Shown in pieces: positions 24,232 through 33,003 of a stretch of 64,000 nt of DNA. Made by a program: the position numbers and the translations under genes. The notes under the pieces are model-generated. The model was given only the letters and a program-made list of their open reading frames with translations. It was not told the origin of the DNA and did not search any database. Numbering within the stretch: position 1 is the stretch's first letter; each line of letters starts with the position of its first letter. Origin of the DNA: Bacteroidales bacterium. Lineage in GTDB: Bacteria; Bacteroidota; Bacteroidia; Bacteroidales; P3. The stretch covers positions 56,383-120,382 of the forward strand of contig JAFRRK010000097.1 in assembly GCA_017428115.1 (NCBI GenBank), written 5' to 3'.

Positions 24232-25132
24232 CATGCACATCCAGATGGCGATTGCCACCAAGAAGCCCGAAGACATGAACGCAGAAGAGCTGTCGGCATA
24301 CAAGGAATGGAAAGCATGGTACGACCAGAACAAGGAACGCCTTGCCCGCGAGGAACAGGAGCGCAAGGAGAAGAGGGAACAGATACGCCAGCAAATCGAG
24401 GAGGAGCGGAAAAAGGCCAGCGAACAGGCGGCAGAATACCGCAGGAAAGTGCGTGAGCAGGAACAGTGGGAGAGAGAGAACGCCGGGACGCTTGACTGGT
24501 TCATCGCCAAGGTGCGGTATGTGCGGAAGCCCAACGACGCGATACGGATAGACAGAACGCCGGAAGAGACGGAGAAGTTCCTCCTTGCAGCCTACGAGGC
24601 AGAGGTGGTAAGGCGTGGGGCGGACATGCAGCTCGACATCAACACTGGCGCCGTCATCACGGCTGTCAGCAGGTGGCTCACGAGCCATGTCAAGCCGGGA
24701 CTGATGCTAAGAGGGTACATCGGCGTTGGCAAGACCACCATGATGTACGCCATCAGCAGCCTCTTTCGCTTCCTGTCGGAACGGGAAATGGTGATAGTGG
24801 ACGCGAGGAAGATTGCAGAACTGGGCAAGACAGGTTCGCCTGACTTTGACAAGCTGACGAAGTGCCCCATGTTAGGGATAGACGACCTAGGCACTGAGCC
24901 GCTCGTCGTGAAGAACTACGGAAACGAAATCTCCCCCATCGTTGAACTGATATCCGAGCGGTACAACTTTAGGCGGTTCACGATCATCACAACCAACCTC
25001 ACCAAGAAGACCGTGGACGGCACGGAGGTGGACGAGCTGCTCGAGACCTACGGCGACAGAACATACGACCGCATACGCGAGCTGTTCAACTCCATCACCT
25101 ACGACGGTGCGCAAAAGTCATACAGGATATAA
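24155..25132 (+). CDS. DnaC-like AAA+ helicase loader
   Basis: A 325-residue protein starting at the ATG at 24155, which overlaps the initiator gene by 77 nt; a longer upstream frame exists but is Ser/Thr-rich shadow sequence. Residues about 45-115 are charged coiled coil. The ATPase part has Walker A GYIGVGKTT (about 188-196), Walker B MLGIDDLGTE (about 238-247), sensor-1 TIITTNLTKK and an arginine-finger region YDRIRELF. It would load the host replicative helicase at the phage origin. Confidence 0.9.
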   Translation: METPKTASEQGQSPAQQTRVSPPIFDMHIQMAIATKKPEDMNAEELSAYKEWKAWYDQNKERLAREEQERKEKREQIRQQIEEERKKASEQAAEYRRKVREQEQWERENAGTLDWFIAKVRYVRKPNDAIRIDRTPEETEKFLLAAYEAEVVRRGADMQLDINTGAVITAVSRWLTSHVKPGLMLRGYIGVGKTTMMYAISSLFRFLSEREMVIVDARKIAELGKTGSPDFDKLTKCPMLGIDDLGTEPLVVKNYGNEISPIVELISERYNFRRFTIITTNLTKKTVDGTEVDELLETYGDRTYDRIRELFNSITYDGAQKSYRI

Positions 25133-25151
25133 TCAATAAAACCACAGCAAT

Positions 25152-25631
25152 ATGTTCAAATTGGAATTTATCGGAAACGTCTGTCAAGACGCAACAATCA
25201 AAGAGTTCAACGGCAGGAAGCTCCTTGCCTTCACTGTCGCGGTGAACGAGTACTACACAGACCAGCAGGGTCAGAAGCATGAGAAGACGACCTACGTGTC
25301 ATGCCTAAAGCCCATCTTCAACGAGCAGTCAACCCTTGGGACGTACCTCAAGCAGGGAGTGAAGATATGGGTCAGCGGAACCCCGTCGGTCAGAGGGTAC
25401 ATCAAGGACAACGTCGTGTTCGGCGGTCAGAACTGCAAAGTGAACGACCTCGAGCTACTGACCTCCAAACGCACGGGAAACGCCCCAGAAGCCCCTCAAA
25501 GCTCGCCGACGGTACGGAATACCGTCCAGCCCCAAAGAACGCCCCAGACGGCAAATTCCGCGCCCCAGACGGCAGGTGTACAGCCACAGGAACGGATGCC
25601 CACTGACCCAGACGGGGACCTGCCATTCTAA
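25152..25631 (+). CDS. ssb: Single-stranded DNA-binding protein
   Basis: A 159-residue OB-fold SSB. The first 105 residues follow the family (LEFIGNVCQDATIKEFNGRKLLAFTVAVNE; later WVSGTPSVRGYI), followed by a Pro/Gln/Thr-rich linker and an acidic tip ending DGDLPF, the conserved peptide that recruits replication and repair partners. Phage-encoded, part of the replication block. Confidence 0.95.
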   Translation: MFKLEFIGNVCQDATIKEFNGRKLLAFTVAVNEYYTDQQGQKHEKTTYVSCLKPIFNEQSTLGTYLKQGVKIWVSGTPSVRGYIKDNVVFGGQNCKVNDLELLTSKRTGNAPEAPQSSPTVRNTVQPQRTPQTANSAPQTAGVQPQERMPTDPDGDLPF

Positions 25632-25655
25632 CAACGACTAAAAGCACAATCGAAT

Positions 25656-27248
25656 ATGGAAGATATCAAGCTACTTTACGTTGACCTGTTCTGTGGTGCG
25701 GGCGGCACCACGACAGGTGTGGAACTTGCAACGCTCCACGGCCACAAGTGCGCCAAGGTTGTCGCCTGTGTCAACCATGACGCAAACGCCATCGCGTCGC
25801 ACAAGGCCAACCACCCAGAGACCGTCCACTACACCGAGGATATACGCACCCTCGCAATGGCTCCACTGTCTGCCGTCGTGGAGAAAAGCCGCAAGAAGTA
25901 CCCCGAAGCAAAGTTGGTGCTTTGGGCATCGCTCGAATGCACCAACTTCTCGCGGGCCAAGGGAGGGCAGCCGAGGGAGGCGGACAGCAGGACACTCGCC
26001 AACCACCTCTATCGCTACATAGAGGCGTTGAGTCCCGACTACATCCAGATTGAGAACGTCGTGGAGTTTATGAGCTGGGGCGAACTTGACGAAAACGGCA
26101 AGCCCATCGACAAACTCAACGGCACCGACTATGTGCGTTGGTGCAACCGTGTGATGTCATACGGCTACACCTACAGCTGGAAGGAACTGAACGCTGCAGA
26201 CTACGGTGCCTACACCTCTCGCAAACGTTTCTTCGGCCAGTTCGTGCGGCACGGGCTCGTCGGGTCATTCCCCGCTCCCACACATGCCAGAAACGGCTAC
26301 GACGTGGGCGGCATGTTCCCCCTACACCTTGACAAGTGGAAGCCTGTCCGTGACGTGCTCGACCTTGATGACGACGGGGAGAGCATCTTCACCAGAAAAA
26401 AGCCCCTTGTTGAAAAGACGCTCAGCCGCATATACGCCGGGCTTGTCAAGTTCGTCGCAGGGGGAAAGGAGGCTTTTCTTGTCAAGTACAACAGCTGCAA
26501 CCGTAAAGGCAACTATGCACCCCCGTCGCTGGACGACCCGTGCCCGGTGGTGCCCGCACAGAACCGCCTCGGCATCGCAAAGGCTCACTTCTTGTCCAAG
26601 CAGTTCGGAGGTGACCCTGCCGGAAAGAACACCAGCGTGGACGTTCCCGCTGGTGCAGTGACCTGCATCGACCATCATGCCCTCATCACTTACTACGGCC
26701 ATGGCCGCATGTCGTCCGTTGACGAGCCGTCGCCCACTCCTACCACGCATGACAGGGTGGCCAAGGTGAATGTCAAGTTCTTTGCCAACGAGTTCAGCGG
26801 AGGTGGCCAGCTCGCGAGCATCGACAATGTGTGTCCCGCCATACTGACCAAGCCGAAGCAGCAACTTGTGTCGGCATTCCTCATGAATCCCCAGTACACG
26901 TCTGCTGGCGGCTCCATCGACAACCCCTGTTTCACGTTGATAGCCCGCATGGATAAGATGCCGCCGTATCTGATACAGACGGAGCAGGGCCTTGGGATAG
27001 AGGTTTATCCGACCGACAGCCCCATGACCCGAAAGATTAAGGAGTTCATGTCCGTGTACGGTATCATAGACATAACAATGCGGATGCTCAAAGTATCGGA
27101 GCTGTTAGCCATCATGGGCTTTCCCATGGGCTACACCTTGGTCGGCACCCAAAGCGAGCAGAAGAAGTATATCGGAAACGCCGTGGAAGTCCACATGAGC
27201 CGTGCGCTCTGTGAGGCACTGGCACAGATATTGGAGGGCGCGGCATGA
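25656..27248 (+). CDS. DNA (cytosine-5) methyltransferase
   Basis: A 530-residue C5 methyltransferase. Motif I YVDLFCGAGGTTTG (about residues 8-21); catalytic Cys in LECTNFS (about 95), an unusual replacement of the normal PC in motif IV; motif VI IENVVEF (about 132-138); motif VIII YTSRKRFF (about 186-193); motif IX/X region with GFPMGYTLVGT and KYIGNAVEV near the end. The target recognition region between them is long. No restriction partner is adjacent, so it likely protects phage DNA from host restriction. Overlaps the next gene by 4 nt. Confidence 0.92.
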   Translation: MEDIKLLYVDLFCGAGGTTTGVELATLHGHKCAKVVACVNHDANAIASHKANHPETVHYTEDIRTLAMAPLSAVVEKSRKKYPEAKLVLWASLECTNFSRAKGGQPREADSRTLANHLYRYIEALSPDYIQIENVVEFMSWGELDENGKPIDKLNGTDYVRWCNRVMSYGYTYSWKELNAADYGAYTSRKRFFGQFVRHGLVGSFPAPTHARNGYDVGGMFPLHLDKWKPVRDVLDLDDDGESIFTRKKPLVEKTLSRIYAGLVKFVAGGKEAFLVKYNSCNRKGNYAPPSLDDPCPVVPAQNRLGIAKAHFLSKQFGGDPAGKNTSVDVPAGAVTCIDHHALITYYGHGRMSSVDEPSPTPTTHDRVAKVNVKFFANEFSGGGQLASIDNVCPAILTKPKQQLVSAFLMNPQYTSAGGSIDNPCFTLIARMDKMPPYLIQTEQGLGIEVYPTDSPMTRKIKEFMSVYGIIDITMRMLKVSELLAIMGFPMGYTLVGTQSEQKKYIGNAVEVHMSRALCEALAQILEGAA

Positions 27249-27733
27249 AAGCAGTTGTTATGCTCACAAAGGTGTTCTTTAAAGAACATCCCAAAGGCGG
27301 CCAAGAAACGCACTTTGCCGACCTCGTAAGAACTGGCGGTAAGATACACACCTGCCGGGACAATTCCGAATACTGGACTAAGAAAATCGATAGGCTGAAA
27401 GCTGCCGGCGGTACGCTCAGCATACGCGAATGGGAAGGCAAGCCATACAGGAGCCGTCAGATTACCGTCGCGGATATCCCAGCCGAGAAAGTGGGAGTGA
27501 GCGAAATTACCGTCACGAGGTATTATATACATGTCCTGCCCACCACAGATAGGCCACTGAAAGCATACAGGGCAACTATTAACGGCAGGCTCGTTCAGAT
27601 GAGGGAATTGGCAAGGAACGACGGGTTCAGCAGAACGCAGGACTTTGTTGATTTCATCGACCCTTTGTTTGACAAGTACCAGAGCGAGACAATACGCCTG
27701 GCAATAATACATTTCACTGACTTTAGATATTAA
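27245..27733 (+). CDS. Phage protein, possible ASCH/PUA-like domain
   Basis: A 162-residue protein. Segment GGKIHTCRDNSEYWTKKIDRLKAAGGTLSIREWEGKPYRSRQ (quoted here as two parts: GGKIHTCRDN and LSIREWEGKPYRSRQ) has the KIHT-R and W-G-PYRS layout seen in ASCH-like RNA- or nucleotide-binding phage proteins. The C-terminal half is variable. Translationally coupled to the methyltransferase. Low-confidence family call; function unknown. Confidence 0.6.
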   Translation: MKAVVMLTKVFFKEHPKGGQETHFADLVRTGGKIHTCRDNSEYWTKKIDRLKAAGGTLSIREWEGKPYRSRQITVADIPAEKVGVSEITVTRYYIHVLPTTDRPLKAYRATINGRLVQMRELARNDGFSRTQDFVDFIDPLFDKYQSETIRLAIIHFTDFRY

Positions 27734-27744
27734 AAAACAACACA

Positions 27745-28011
27745 ATGGAAAACATAATCTACATCAACAACAAAACTGAGCAGCACGTCCCAGAGGGATA
27801 CCCGAACACCACCGCCTATTACAGCGAAGAGTTGATAAGAAAAGTGTTGGGCGACACATTGAAGAAGTTCGTTCTCGAAAATGTGGAAGTCTCTGACGAA
27901 AAAGGCAAGACCATTGCCAAGCTCACCAAAGACCGAATCACATTCTCGGTCAACAAGACTGACCAGTGGGTCAACGGAATCATGGAGCAACTGAAAGGAG
28001 GTAAGAAATGA
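27745..28011 (+). CDS. Small phage protein, N-terminus shared with 32050-32250 product
   Basis: An 88-residue protein. Its start, IYINNKTEQHVPEGYPNTTAY, parallels the start of the protein at 32050-32250 (IYINNHNGQLVSENYPNVTAY); the two diverge afterwards. Ends in a 4-nt overlap with the DUF5131 gene. Function unknown. Confidence 0.7.
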   Translation: MENIIYINNKTEQHVPEGYPNTTAYYSEELIRKVLGDTLKKFVLENVEVSDEKGKTIAKLTKDRITFSVNKTDQWVNGIMEQLKGGKK

Positions 28012-28762
28012 GCAAGACATCGATAGTGTGGACTAACTACACATGGAACCCCGTCACAGGCTGCACCAAGCACTCGGAAGGATGCCGCCACTGCTATGCA
28101 GAGGTGATGGCGAAACGGCTTAAAGGCATGGGGCAGAAACGCTATGCCAACGGTTTCGAGCTGACCCTGCACCCCGAAGCACTCAACGAGCCGAAGAAAG
28201 TCAAGGATCCGAGCATGGTTTTGTATGCTCTATGTCAGACCTCTTCCACAAGGACGTGCCGGACGAGTTCATCGACAAAGTCATACAGGTAATCAAGGAC
28301 TGCCCACAGCACACATTCCAGCTGCTCACCAAGCGCACGGAGAGGATGCACGACTACTTCACTTACGGCAAGCACCCAGTCCCGCGAAACTGCTGGGTCG
28401 GCACGACGGTTGAAAACCAGCTTGCAGTCCGGCGCATACCGTGGCTTGCCGAGATAAAGGGCGCAACCGTCCGCTTCCTGTCGTGCGAGCCATTGCTCTC
28501 AGACCTCAAAGACCTCGACCTGTTCAATATCGACTGGGTGATTGTGGGAGGCGAGAGCGGCAACCAAGCCCGGCCCATGAGCGCAGAATGGGCACTCAGC
28601 GTCAGAAACCAGTGCCAGGAACAGGATGTTCCGTTCCTCTTCAAGCAGTGGGGAACGTATGGCCCAGACGGTATCAAGCGCAGCAAAGAAGCCAACGGGC
28701 GACTGCTTGACGGCAAGGAATACAACGGATTTCCCAAAGTCTGTAAAGGAGGCGAAAAATGA
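28008..28762 (+). pseudogene. DUF5131 (phage Gp37/Gp68) family gene with a frameshift
   Basis: The N-terminal part (NPVTGCTKHSEGCRHCYA, Cys at residues 19, 26 and 29) and the C-terminal part (SDLFHKDVPDEFI, FQLLTKRTERM, VIVGGESGNQARPM, FLFKQWG) are both perfect family sequence but lie in different frames. The switch is at about 28217-28222 in GGTTTTG: one extra T would restore DPSMVFVCSMSDLF. So the gene has lost one T from a homopolymer, either a real inactivating mutation or a sequencing error. The family has a radical-SAM-like cysteine cluster; function unknown. Both ends overlap neighbours by 4 nt, as expected for an intact operon gene. Confidence 0.88.
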
Positions 28763-29238
28763 GAAGAAAAGATATCAAAGCCAGATATGACGCGATGATG
28801 GAAACAGCACCGTACCAAGGGTACGACGGACGCGGCAAAGGCATAGATGTGTATGTCTGCAATAAGTGCGGTCACAAGTTCTACACCGTATATAGAGACA
28901 GGGGTGTCACCCCGTTCACAATGGCTTGCGAGGGGTGTGGCAAAGGTACCGCGTTGCACAAGTACACCGTACCCACACGAGAGTTCGACGGACGGACGCA
29001 CGTCGTTCATGTATGGGTGCGTCCGACATTCAAGGAAATGATGACCCTGCCCAAGAGCTATAGAGAGCATATTCTCAATGGGGGCCTCGTACTTTGGGAC
29101 GCAATATTGGAGGCAAGCACCATCAAGGGGAGGGTGAAGACTGTCACGAAAAACGTCCGAATGGTGCTCGTCGGCATCTATTGTAATTTCAAATACCGCA
29201 TTAGTAAACAAAATAATAACATAAAAGATGAAGAATAA
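28759..29238 (+). CDS. Zinc-ribbon phage protein
   Basis: A 159-residue protein. YVCNKCGHKFY (about residues 32-42) and ACEGCGKGT (about 57-65) form a CxxC...CxxC zinc ribbon. The remainder is basic, with RTHVVHVWVRPTFKEM. Overlaps DUF5131 by 4 nt and the next gene by 11 nt. Possibly a nucleic-acid-binding or transcription-related protein; no firm family. Confidence 0.75.
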   Translation: MRRKDIKARYDAMMETAPYQGYDGRGKGIDVYVCNKCGHKFYTVYRDRGVTPFTMACEGCGKGTALHKYTVPTREFDGRTHVVHVWVRPTFKEMMTLPKSYREHILNGGLVLWDAILEASTIKGRVKTVTKNVRMVLVGIYCNFKYRISKQNNNIKDEE

Positions 29239-30010
29239 AGAAGTTATAGTGACGGTACATAGTACCGAGGAATTGCAGGCCGTTGATAGAAAAGTGTTCC
29301 GTTACACCGCAGAGCCTGTAGTCAAAAAGTATATTGAGGATTTCCTTGATAACGACACGGGAGAAGTCGTGTCTTGCGAACGCAATGAACTCATCTTTGA
29401 GAGAGGCAGAGCCCTGTCCCCAGACGACTTTTCCATCCTGTTGTTCCACTTGCAGTGCGAGGATGTCACCGAGGTAAAGCTGAGCGATGTCCAGCGCCGG
29501 GGAAACGTTGTCGGCGGGTGTCACTTCCGTCTGTGGGCTGTAAAGGCATGCGGTATAAAAAAGTTGAAGATGCTGCTTCGTGCCGACAATGCCCTGCTCG
29601 CCTACGAGGTGGCCAAGGACTACATTGAGCTGAACTATGAAGGCACGTTCACCATCGAAGGCATCAAGACATACAACGACTGCTATGTCATCGAACCAGA
29701 GAAAGACGATGGGAAGCGGAATATCTCCGCCGACAGATGGTGGTATATAGTCGAAGTAGAATCATTGCAGCAGGACCCCGGCGTAGAGCCCGTTTCACTC
29801 GGGACAGGCCGCTTCGTCGTGTTCGCAGAGAATGTGGAAAGTGCCAATGCCATCATCGGTCGTTATATGGCAGAGAACAAAGCCAAGAAGGGCGAGACCG
29901 TCAACAATGTCATCCTGCGCACCAAGTCAGCATCGGTCATCAGCTGCAACGTCGTAGTACCCGCAGAATTCTGCTTCGCATACACCAAAAGAAACGAGGA
30001 GAACCAATAA
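29228..30010 (+). CDS. Phage protein of unknown function
   Basis: A 260-residue mixed alpha/beta protein. The C-terminal third (RWWYIVEVESLQ, GRFVVFAENVESANAII, TKSASVISCNVV) has a repeated strand-helix-strand pattern comparable to DUF4494-type phage proteins, but the match is not close. No catalytic motif. Overlaps the preceding gene by 11 nt. Confidence 0.65.
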   Translation: MKNKEVIVTVHSTEELQAVDRKVFRYTAEPVVKKYIEDFLDNDTGEVVSCERNELIFERGRALSPDDFSILLFHLQCEDVTEVKLSDVQRRGNVVGGCHFRLWAVKACGIKKLKMLLRADNALLAYEVAKDYIELNYEGTFTIEGIKTYNDCYVIEPEKDDGKRNISADRWWYIVEVESLQQDPGVEPVSLGTGRFVVFAENVESANAIIGRYMAENKAKKGETVNNVILRTKSASVISCNVVVPAEFCFAYTKRNEENQ

Positions 30011-30093
30011 CGTCTGGCATCCTCGGAATATGGGAGTGGTATTCAGTAAACATGACATTAACAATTAACCAATGTAATAAAAAAATAACAGCA

Positions 30094-30939
30094 ATGAATT
30101 ATACAACAGAAACAATCACACCCAGTAGGGCACAAGAGTATTGTAACACATCCAAGGGCAATAGAAATATTGCAGAACGAGTAGTAGAGAAATATGCCAT
30201 GACCATGAAAAAAGGAGAGTGGCTACTAAACGGCATCCCTATCGTCTTCGATAACGATGGGCATCTTATTGACGGGCATCACCGTTTATTAGCCGTTATC
30301 AAGGCAGGCATACCTGTTAGTTTCAGTGTAGTACGAGGAGCAGCAGAGGGTAGCTTTGCAACTTTCGACTGTGGCAGACATCGCACATTTGGACAGCTAC
30401 TCGACATTAAAGGAGTAAAGAACTATAATGCTGTAGCCTCTATCGTCTCTGCGTATCAAACGCTGAAAGACACTGGTCGCCTTTATTGTAACAACGGCTT
30501 AGATACGACGACGACTATGCGAGCTCGGCGGAGTAATCAAGAGAACGTTGAGTTATTTAGTAAAGATATGCAAGGTTATGAGCAAGTTGCATCCGTTATG
30601 GTTGGTTTGAAAAACAGGACTAATATCTTGCAGATTTCTTGGGCAGGCGGCATGTACTACTACCTTACCCATGAAGGAAACTATAGTGAAGAGGTGGTGT
30701 ATAGATTTTTCGATAACCTATACTCTCTGGACGAATCCAAGATCGTGCCTATCGAACTACTACGAAAGAGAATAATCAAAACCAAGTTGGCTGGTGTCAA
30801 AATGCAAGACAAAATACTCTGGTCGTTGCTTGCCAAGTCATGGAATTACTATATAACTAACCAATCAATCAAGACATTAAGCTTCAGCGAAAATAAAGAG
30901 AAAATACAAAAGCTGATTGTTAATCTGCATCATGAATGA
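30094..30939 (+). CDS. ParB/Srx-like nuclease-fold protein
   Basis: A 281-residue protein starting at the ATG at 30094; an in-frame ATG at 30052 is an alternative. The ParB-like core sits at about residues 10-90: ITPSRAQEYCNTS, KKGEWLLNGIPIVFDNDGHLIDGHHRLLAVIKAGIPV, including the GHHR motif. The helical C-terminus has no known domain. The gene is clearly more AT-rich than its neighbours and is flanked by small gaps rather than overlaps, signs of later insertion into the operon. Function unknown. Confidence 0.82.
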   Translation: MNYTTETITPSRAQEYCNTSKGNRNIAERVVEKYAMTMKKGEWLLNGIPIVFDNDGHLIDGHHRLLAVIKAGIPVSFSVVRGAAEGSFATFDCGRHRTFGQLLDIKGVKNYNAVASIVSAYQTLKDTGRLYCNNGLDTTTTMRARRSNQENVELFSKDMQGYEQVASVMVGLKNRTNILQISWAGGMYYYLTHEGNYSEEVVYRFFDNLYSLDESKIVPIELLRKRIIKTKLAGVKMQDKILWSLLAKSWNYYITNQSIKTLSFSENKEKIQKLIVNLHHE

Positions 30940-30983
30940 ACTATTAGACAAATAATGTACAAAAGATAACCACGGAGGCCGCA

Positions 30984-31787
30984 ATGAACCGAAATGAAAT
31001 CATCAATACAGACTGTCTGGACTATCTGTTAGCCCAACCGAGCGACAGTATTGACTTTGTGCTCACCTCGCCGCCATACGACTCCATGCGCCTATACAAG
31101 CGCAAGGTGGAATGGAGCTTCGGCAAGTTCCAGAGCATCGCGGTCGAACTGGCACGGTGCCTAAAGCCTGGCAGCGTCATAGTATGGGTTGTCGGGGACG
31201 AGACTGTCAACCACAGCGAGACTGGCACGTCGTTTCGCCAGGCGTTGTTCTTCAAAGACCTCGGGCTAAACTTGTACGACACCATGATTTTCGAGAAGGC
31301 GAACCCCATGCCGGGCTACAGGTCGAGCATGTACCGCCAGTGCTTTGAGTATATTTTCGTTCTCTGCAAGGGGGAAATGCGCATATTCAACCCCATCATG
31401 GAAAAGACCACCACGACACGCGAGACCATCTACAGGAAAGCGAACAAGTGGAGCATGGAGAATGGCAAGACGACCACAGGGGAACAGCGTCGGCCAACGC
31501 CCGGCATGAGATACCACAACAACATCTTCCGATACGGCGTTGGCGGGGTCAGCGTGGATCATCCCGCGACGTTCCCGATGCAGCTTGCCATCGACATGAT
31601 TTACACCTACACCGATGAAGGCATGACCGTTTACGACCCTTTTGCCGGAAGCGGGACGACCAACCTCGCTGCATACCGCCTCAACCGTTCCGCCATAGGC
31701 ACCGAAGTGGTGGAGGAGTACGCCGCCCTCGCTCAGAACCGAATCGCTGCGGCCATGGCCCAGCAACAAATCGACTTTGGACTATGA
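30984..31787 (+). CDS. Beta-class DNA methyltransferase (N6-adenine or N4-cytosine)
   Basis: A 267-residue enzyme with permuted motif order: catalytic TSPPYD at about residues 28-33, and S-adenosylmethionine motif I DPFAGSGTT at about 218-226. Preceded by GGAGG 8 nt before the ATG. The TSPPY form occurs in both N4-cytosine and N6-adenine enzymes, so the base is unresolved. Solitary, no cognate endonuclease; likely anti-restriction. Confidence 0.92.
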   Translation: MNRNEIINTDCLDYLLAQPSDSIDFVLTSPPYDSMRLYKRKVEWSFGKFQSIAVELARCLKPGSVIVWVVGDETVNHSETGTSFRQALFFKDLGLNLYDTMIFEKANPMPGYRSSMYRQCFEYIFVLCKGEMRIFNPIMEKTTTTRETIYRKANKWSMENGKTTTGEQRRPTPGMRYHNNIFRYGVGGVSVDHPATFPMQLAIDMIYTYTDEGMTVYDPFAGSGTTNLAAYRLNRSAIGTEVVEEYAALAQNRIAAAMAQQQIDFGL

Positions 31788-32014
31788 AGAAATCCCACTA
31801 CAAGAAAGCTATCGACCTCCTGTTCGAGAGGTGGCCGTATGAGAGCGGTTTCGACCCAGAGCATGACATTACGACCCTCTGTATTGCGCCCGCAGAGGGA
31901 GAGGAGGGTGACACCAACACCTATGCCCATGTCGAATGCGAGTGCTGGCCGGAAGACGTGAGGTATTCCAAGCCGAAGATAGTGTCCGTCACGTTCAACC
32001 TCTCGAAGAAATAA
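31784..32014 (+). CDS. Small phage protein
   Basis: A 76-residue acidic protein (ERWPYESGFDPEHD..., VSVTFNLSKK) coupled to the methyltransferase by a 4-nt overlap. No family recognised. Confidence 0.65.
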   Translation: MKKSHYKKAIDLLFERWPYESGFDPEHDITTLCIAPAEGEEGDTNTYAHVECECWPEDVRYSKPKIVSVTFNLSKK

Positions 32015-32049
32015 ACCATCGACAATATTGACAACAAAACCCCTACATC

Positions 32050-32250
32050 ATGAAGACAATATACATCAACAACCACAACGGACAACTGGTGTCCGAAAAC
32101 TATCCCAACGTCACCGCGTATGTGCCCAAGGAGGAATACGACAAACTCCTTGAAAGGTTCAATGCCATGACCCGCAAAGCCGAATCCGCGAACCAACAGA
32201 GCCACGAGGAAACGAGCTATGAGACCACCAAAGAAAGTAGTCGCATATAG
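32050..32250 (+). CDS. Small phage protein, N-terminus shared with 27745-28011 product
   Basis: A 66-residue protein that begins IYINNHNGQLVSENYPNVTAYVPKEEYD, closely parallel to the 27745 gene product over 25 residues. The rest is a charged helical tail. It overlaps the next small gene by 32 nt. Confidence 0.65.
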   Translation: MKTIYINNHNGQLVSENYPNVTAYVPKEEYDKLLERFNAMTRKAESANQQSHEETSYETTKESSRI

Positions 32251-32395
32251 CGAGGAGGGAATAAGGGTGTTCGACAACGTTAAGGATGCCGCCGCCCATT
32301 ATGTACTCCCTATACATGTCGTGTACACGCTCATTAAGAACGGAAAGGAAATCCCCGGCGGGGTAACCTTCGACTACCAGCGATGGGACGACTGA
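32219..32395 (+). CDS. Small HTH-like (NUMOD1-like) protein
   Basis: A 58-codon gene, ATG at 32219 and TGA at 32393-32395. The segment VFDNVKDAAAHYVLPIHVVYTLIKNGKEI resembles the NUMOD1-type helix-turn-helix used next to HNH endonucleases, here standing alone. Not a firm assignment. Confidence 0.6.
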   Translation: MRPPKKVVAYSEEGIRVFDNVKDAAAHYVLPIHVVYTLIKNGKEIPGGVTFDYQRWDD

Positions 32396-32436
32396 ATCAC
32401 AGACAACAATAATCGTGTTCAACAAACGTATGCATT

Positions 32437-32784
32437 ATGGCTGTAAAGAAAGACATCGAACATCAGACACAGACAGGTTGCGTCAACTGGTTCCGCTACG
32501 TCTATAACGACGCACTCATCTTCGCAGTCCCCAACGGTGGGAGACGGGACCGCAAGACAGGCTCACGACTGAAAGCGGAGGGGGTGCTGGCAGGGGTGGC
32601 CGACATCATAATCCTCTCATCCGTAGGCACCATCTTCATCGAAATGAAAACGAAAACCGGCTCACAGGCGGCATCGCAGAAAGAGTTCCAGAGAAAGGTC
32701 GAGGCGCTGGGCTACCACTACTACGTCTGCCACTCGTTCGACGAGTTTCAACAGGTTGTTGAAAAGGAACTCGGAAGACGATGA
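32437..32784 (+). CDS. VRR-NUC domain nuclease
   Basis: A 115-residue stand-alone VRR-NUC protein. Typical elements: N-terminal EHQTQTGCVNWFRY, FAVPNGGRRD, GVLAGVADIIIL (metal-binding Asp) and IFIEMKTKTG (E-x-K), then Q..F...V...GYHYYVCHSFDEF. The fold belongs to the PD-(D/E)XK group and phage members act on branched or structure-specific DNA, consistent with a Holliday junction-type role. Followed by a two-and-a-half-copy 12-bp tandem repeat GACCACCATTTT (32788-32820). Confidence 0.9.
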   Translation: MAVKKDIEHQTQTGCVNWFRYVYNDALIFAVPNGGRRDRKTGSRLKAEGVLAGVADIIILSSVGTIFIEMKTKTGSQAASQKEFQRKVEALGYHYYVCHSFDEFQQVVEKELGRR

Positions 32785-32991
32785 TTCGACCACCATTTTG
32801 ACCACCATTTTGACCACCGAAATTGCGGAAAGACGGAGGAAAAACAACTGAAAAATCAGCAAGTTAAGTGTTTATGAAACACGCCATGAAAAATATTTTT
32901 GAACGCTGCAAGTAATTGATATGAAACGTATTAATAGCCATATTCGGACGTTGGCAAGAAAATTTTTTCTCGCCGTATCGGGAAAAGTGTG

Positions 32992-32999
32992 TACTTTTG
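32992..32999 (+). promoter_or_regulatory. -7 element of the antirepressor leader
   Basis: TACTTTTG at 32992-32999 places the transcription start near 33004-33007, which is the first base of the long leader helix. No consensus -33 is visible, so an activator may be needed. Confidence 0.55.
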
Positions 33000-33003
33000 T
33001 CAC

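Noticed and set aside
32785-32820. 12-bp tandem repeat GACCACCATTTT as an iteron array
   Set aside because: Only two and a half copies behind the VRR-NUC gene with no AT-rich tract or initiator site; noted but not supported as an origin.
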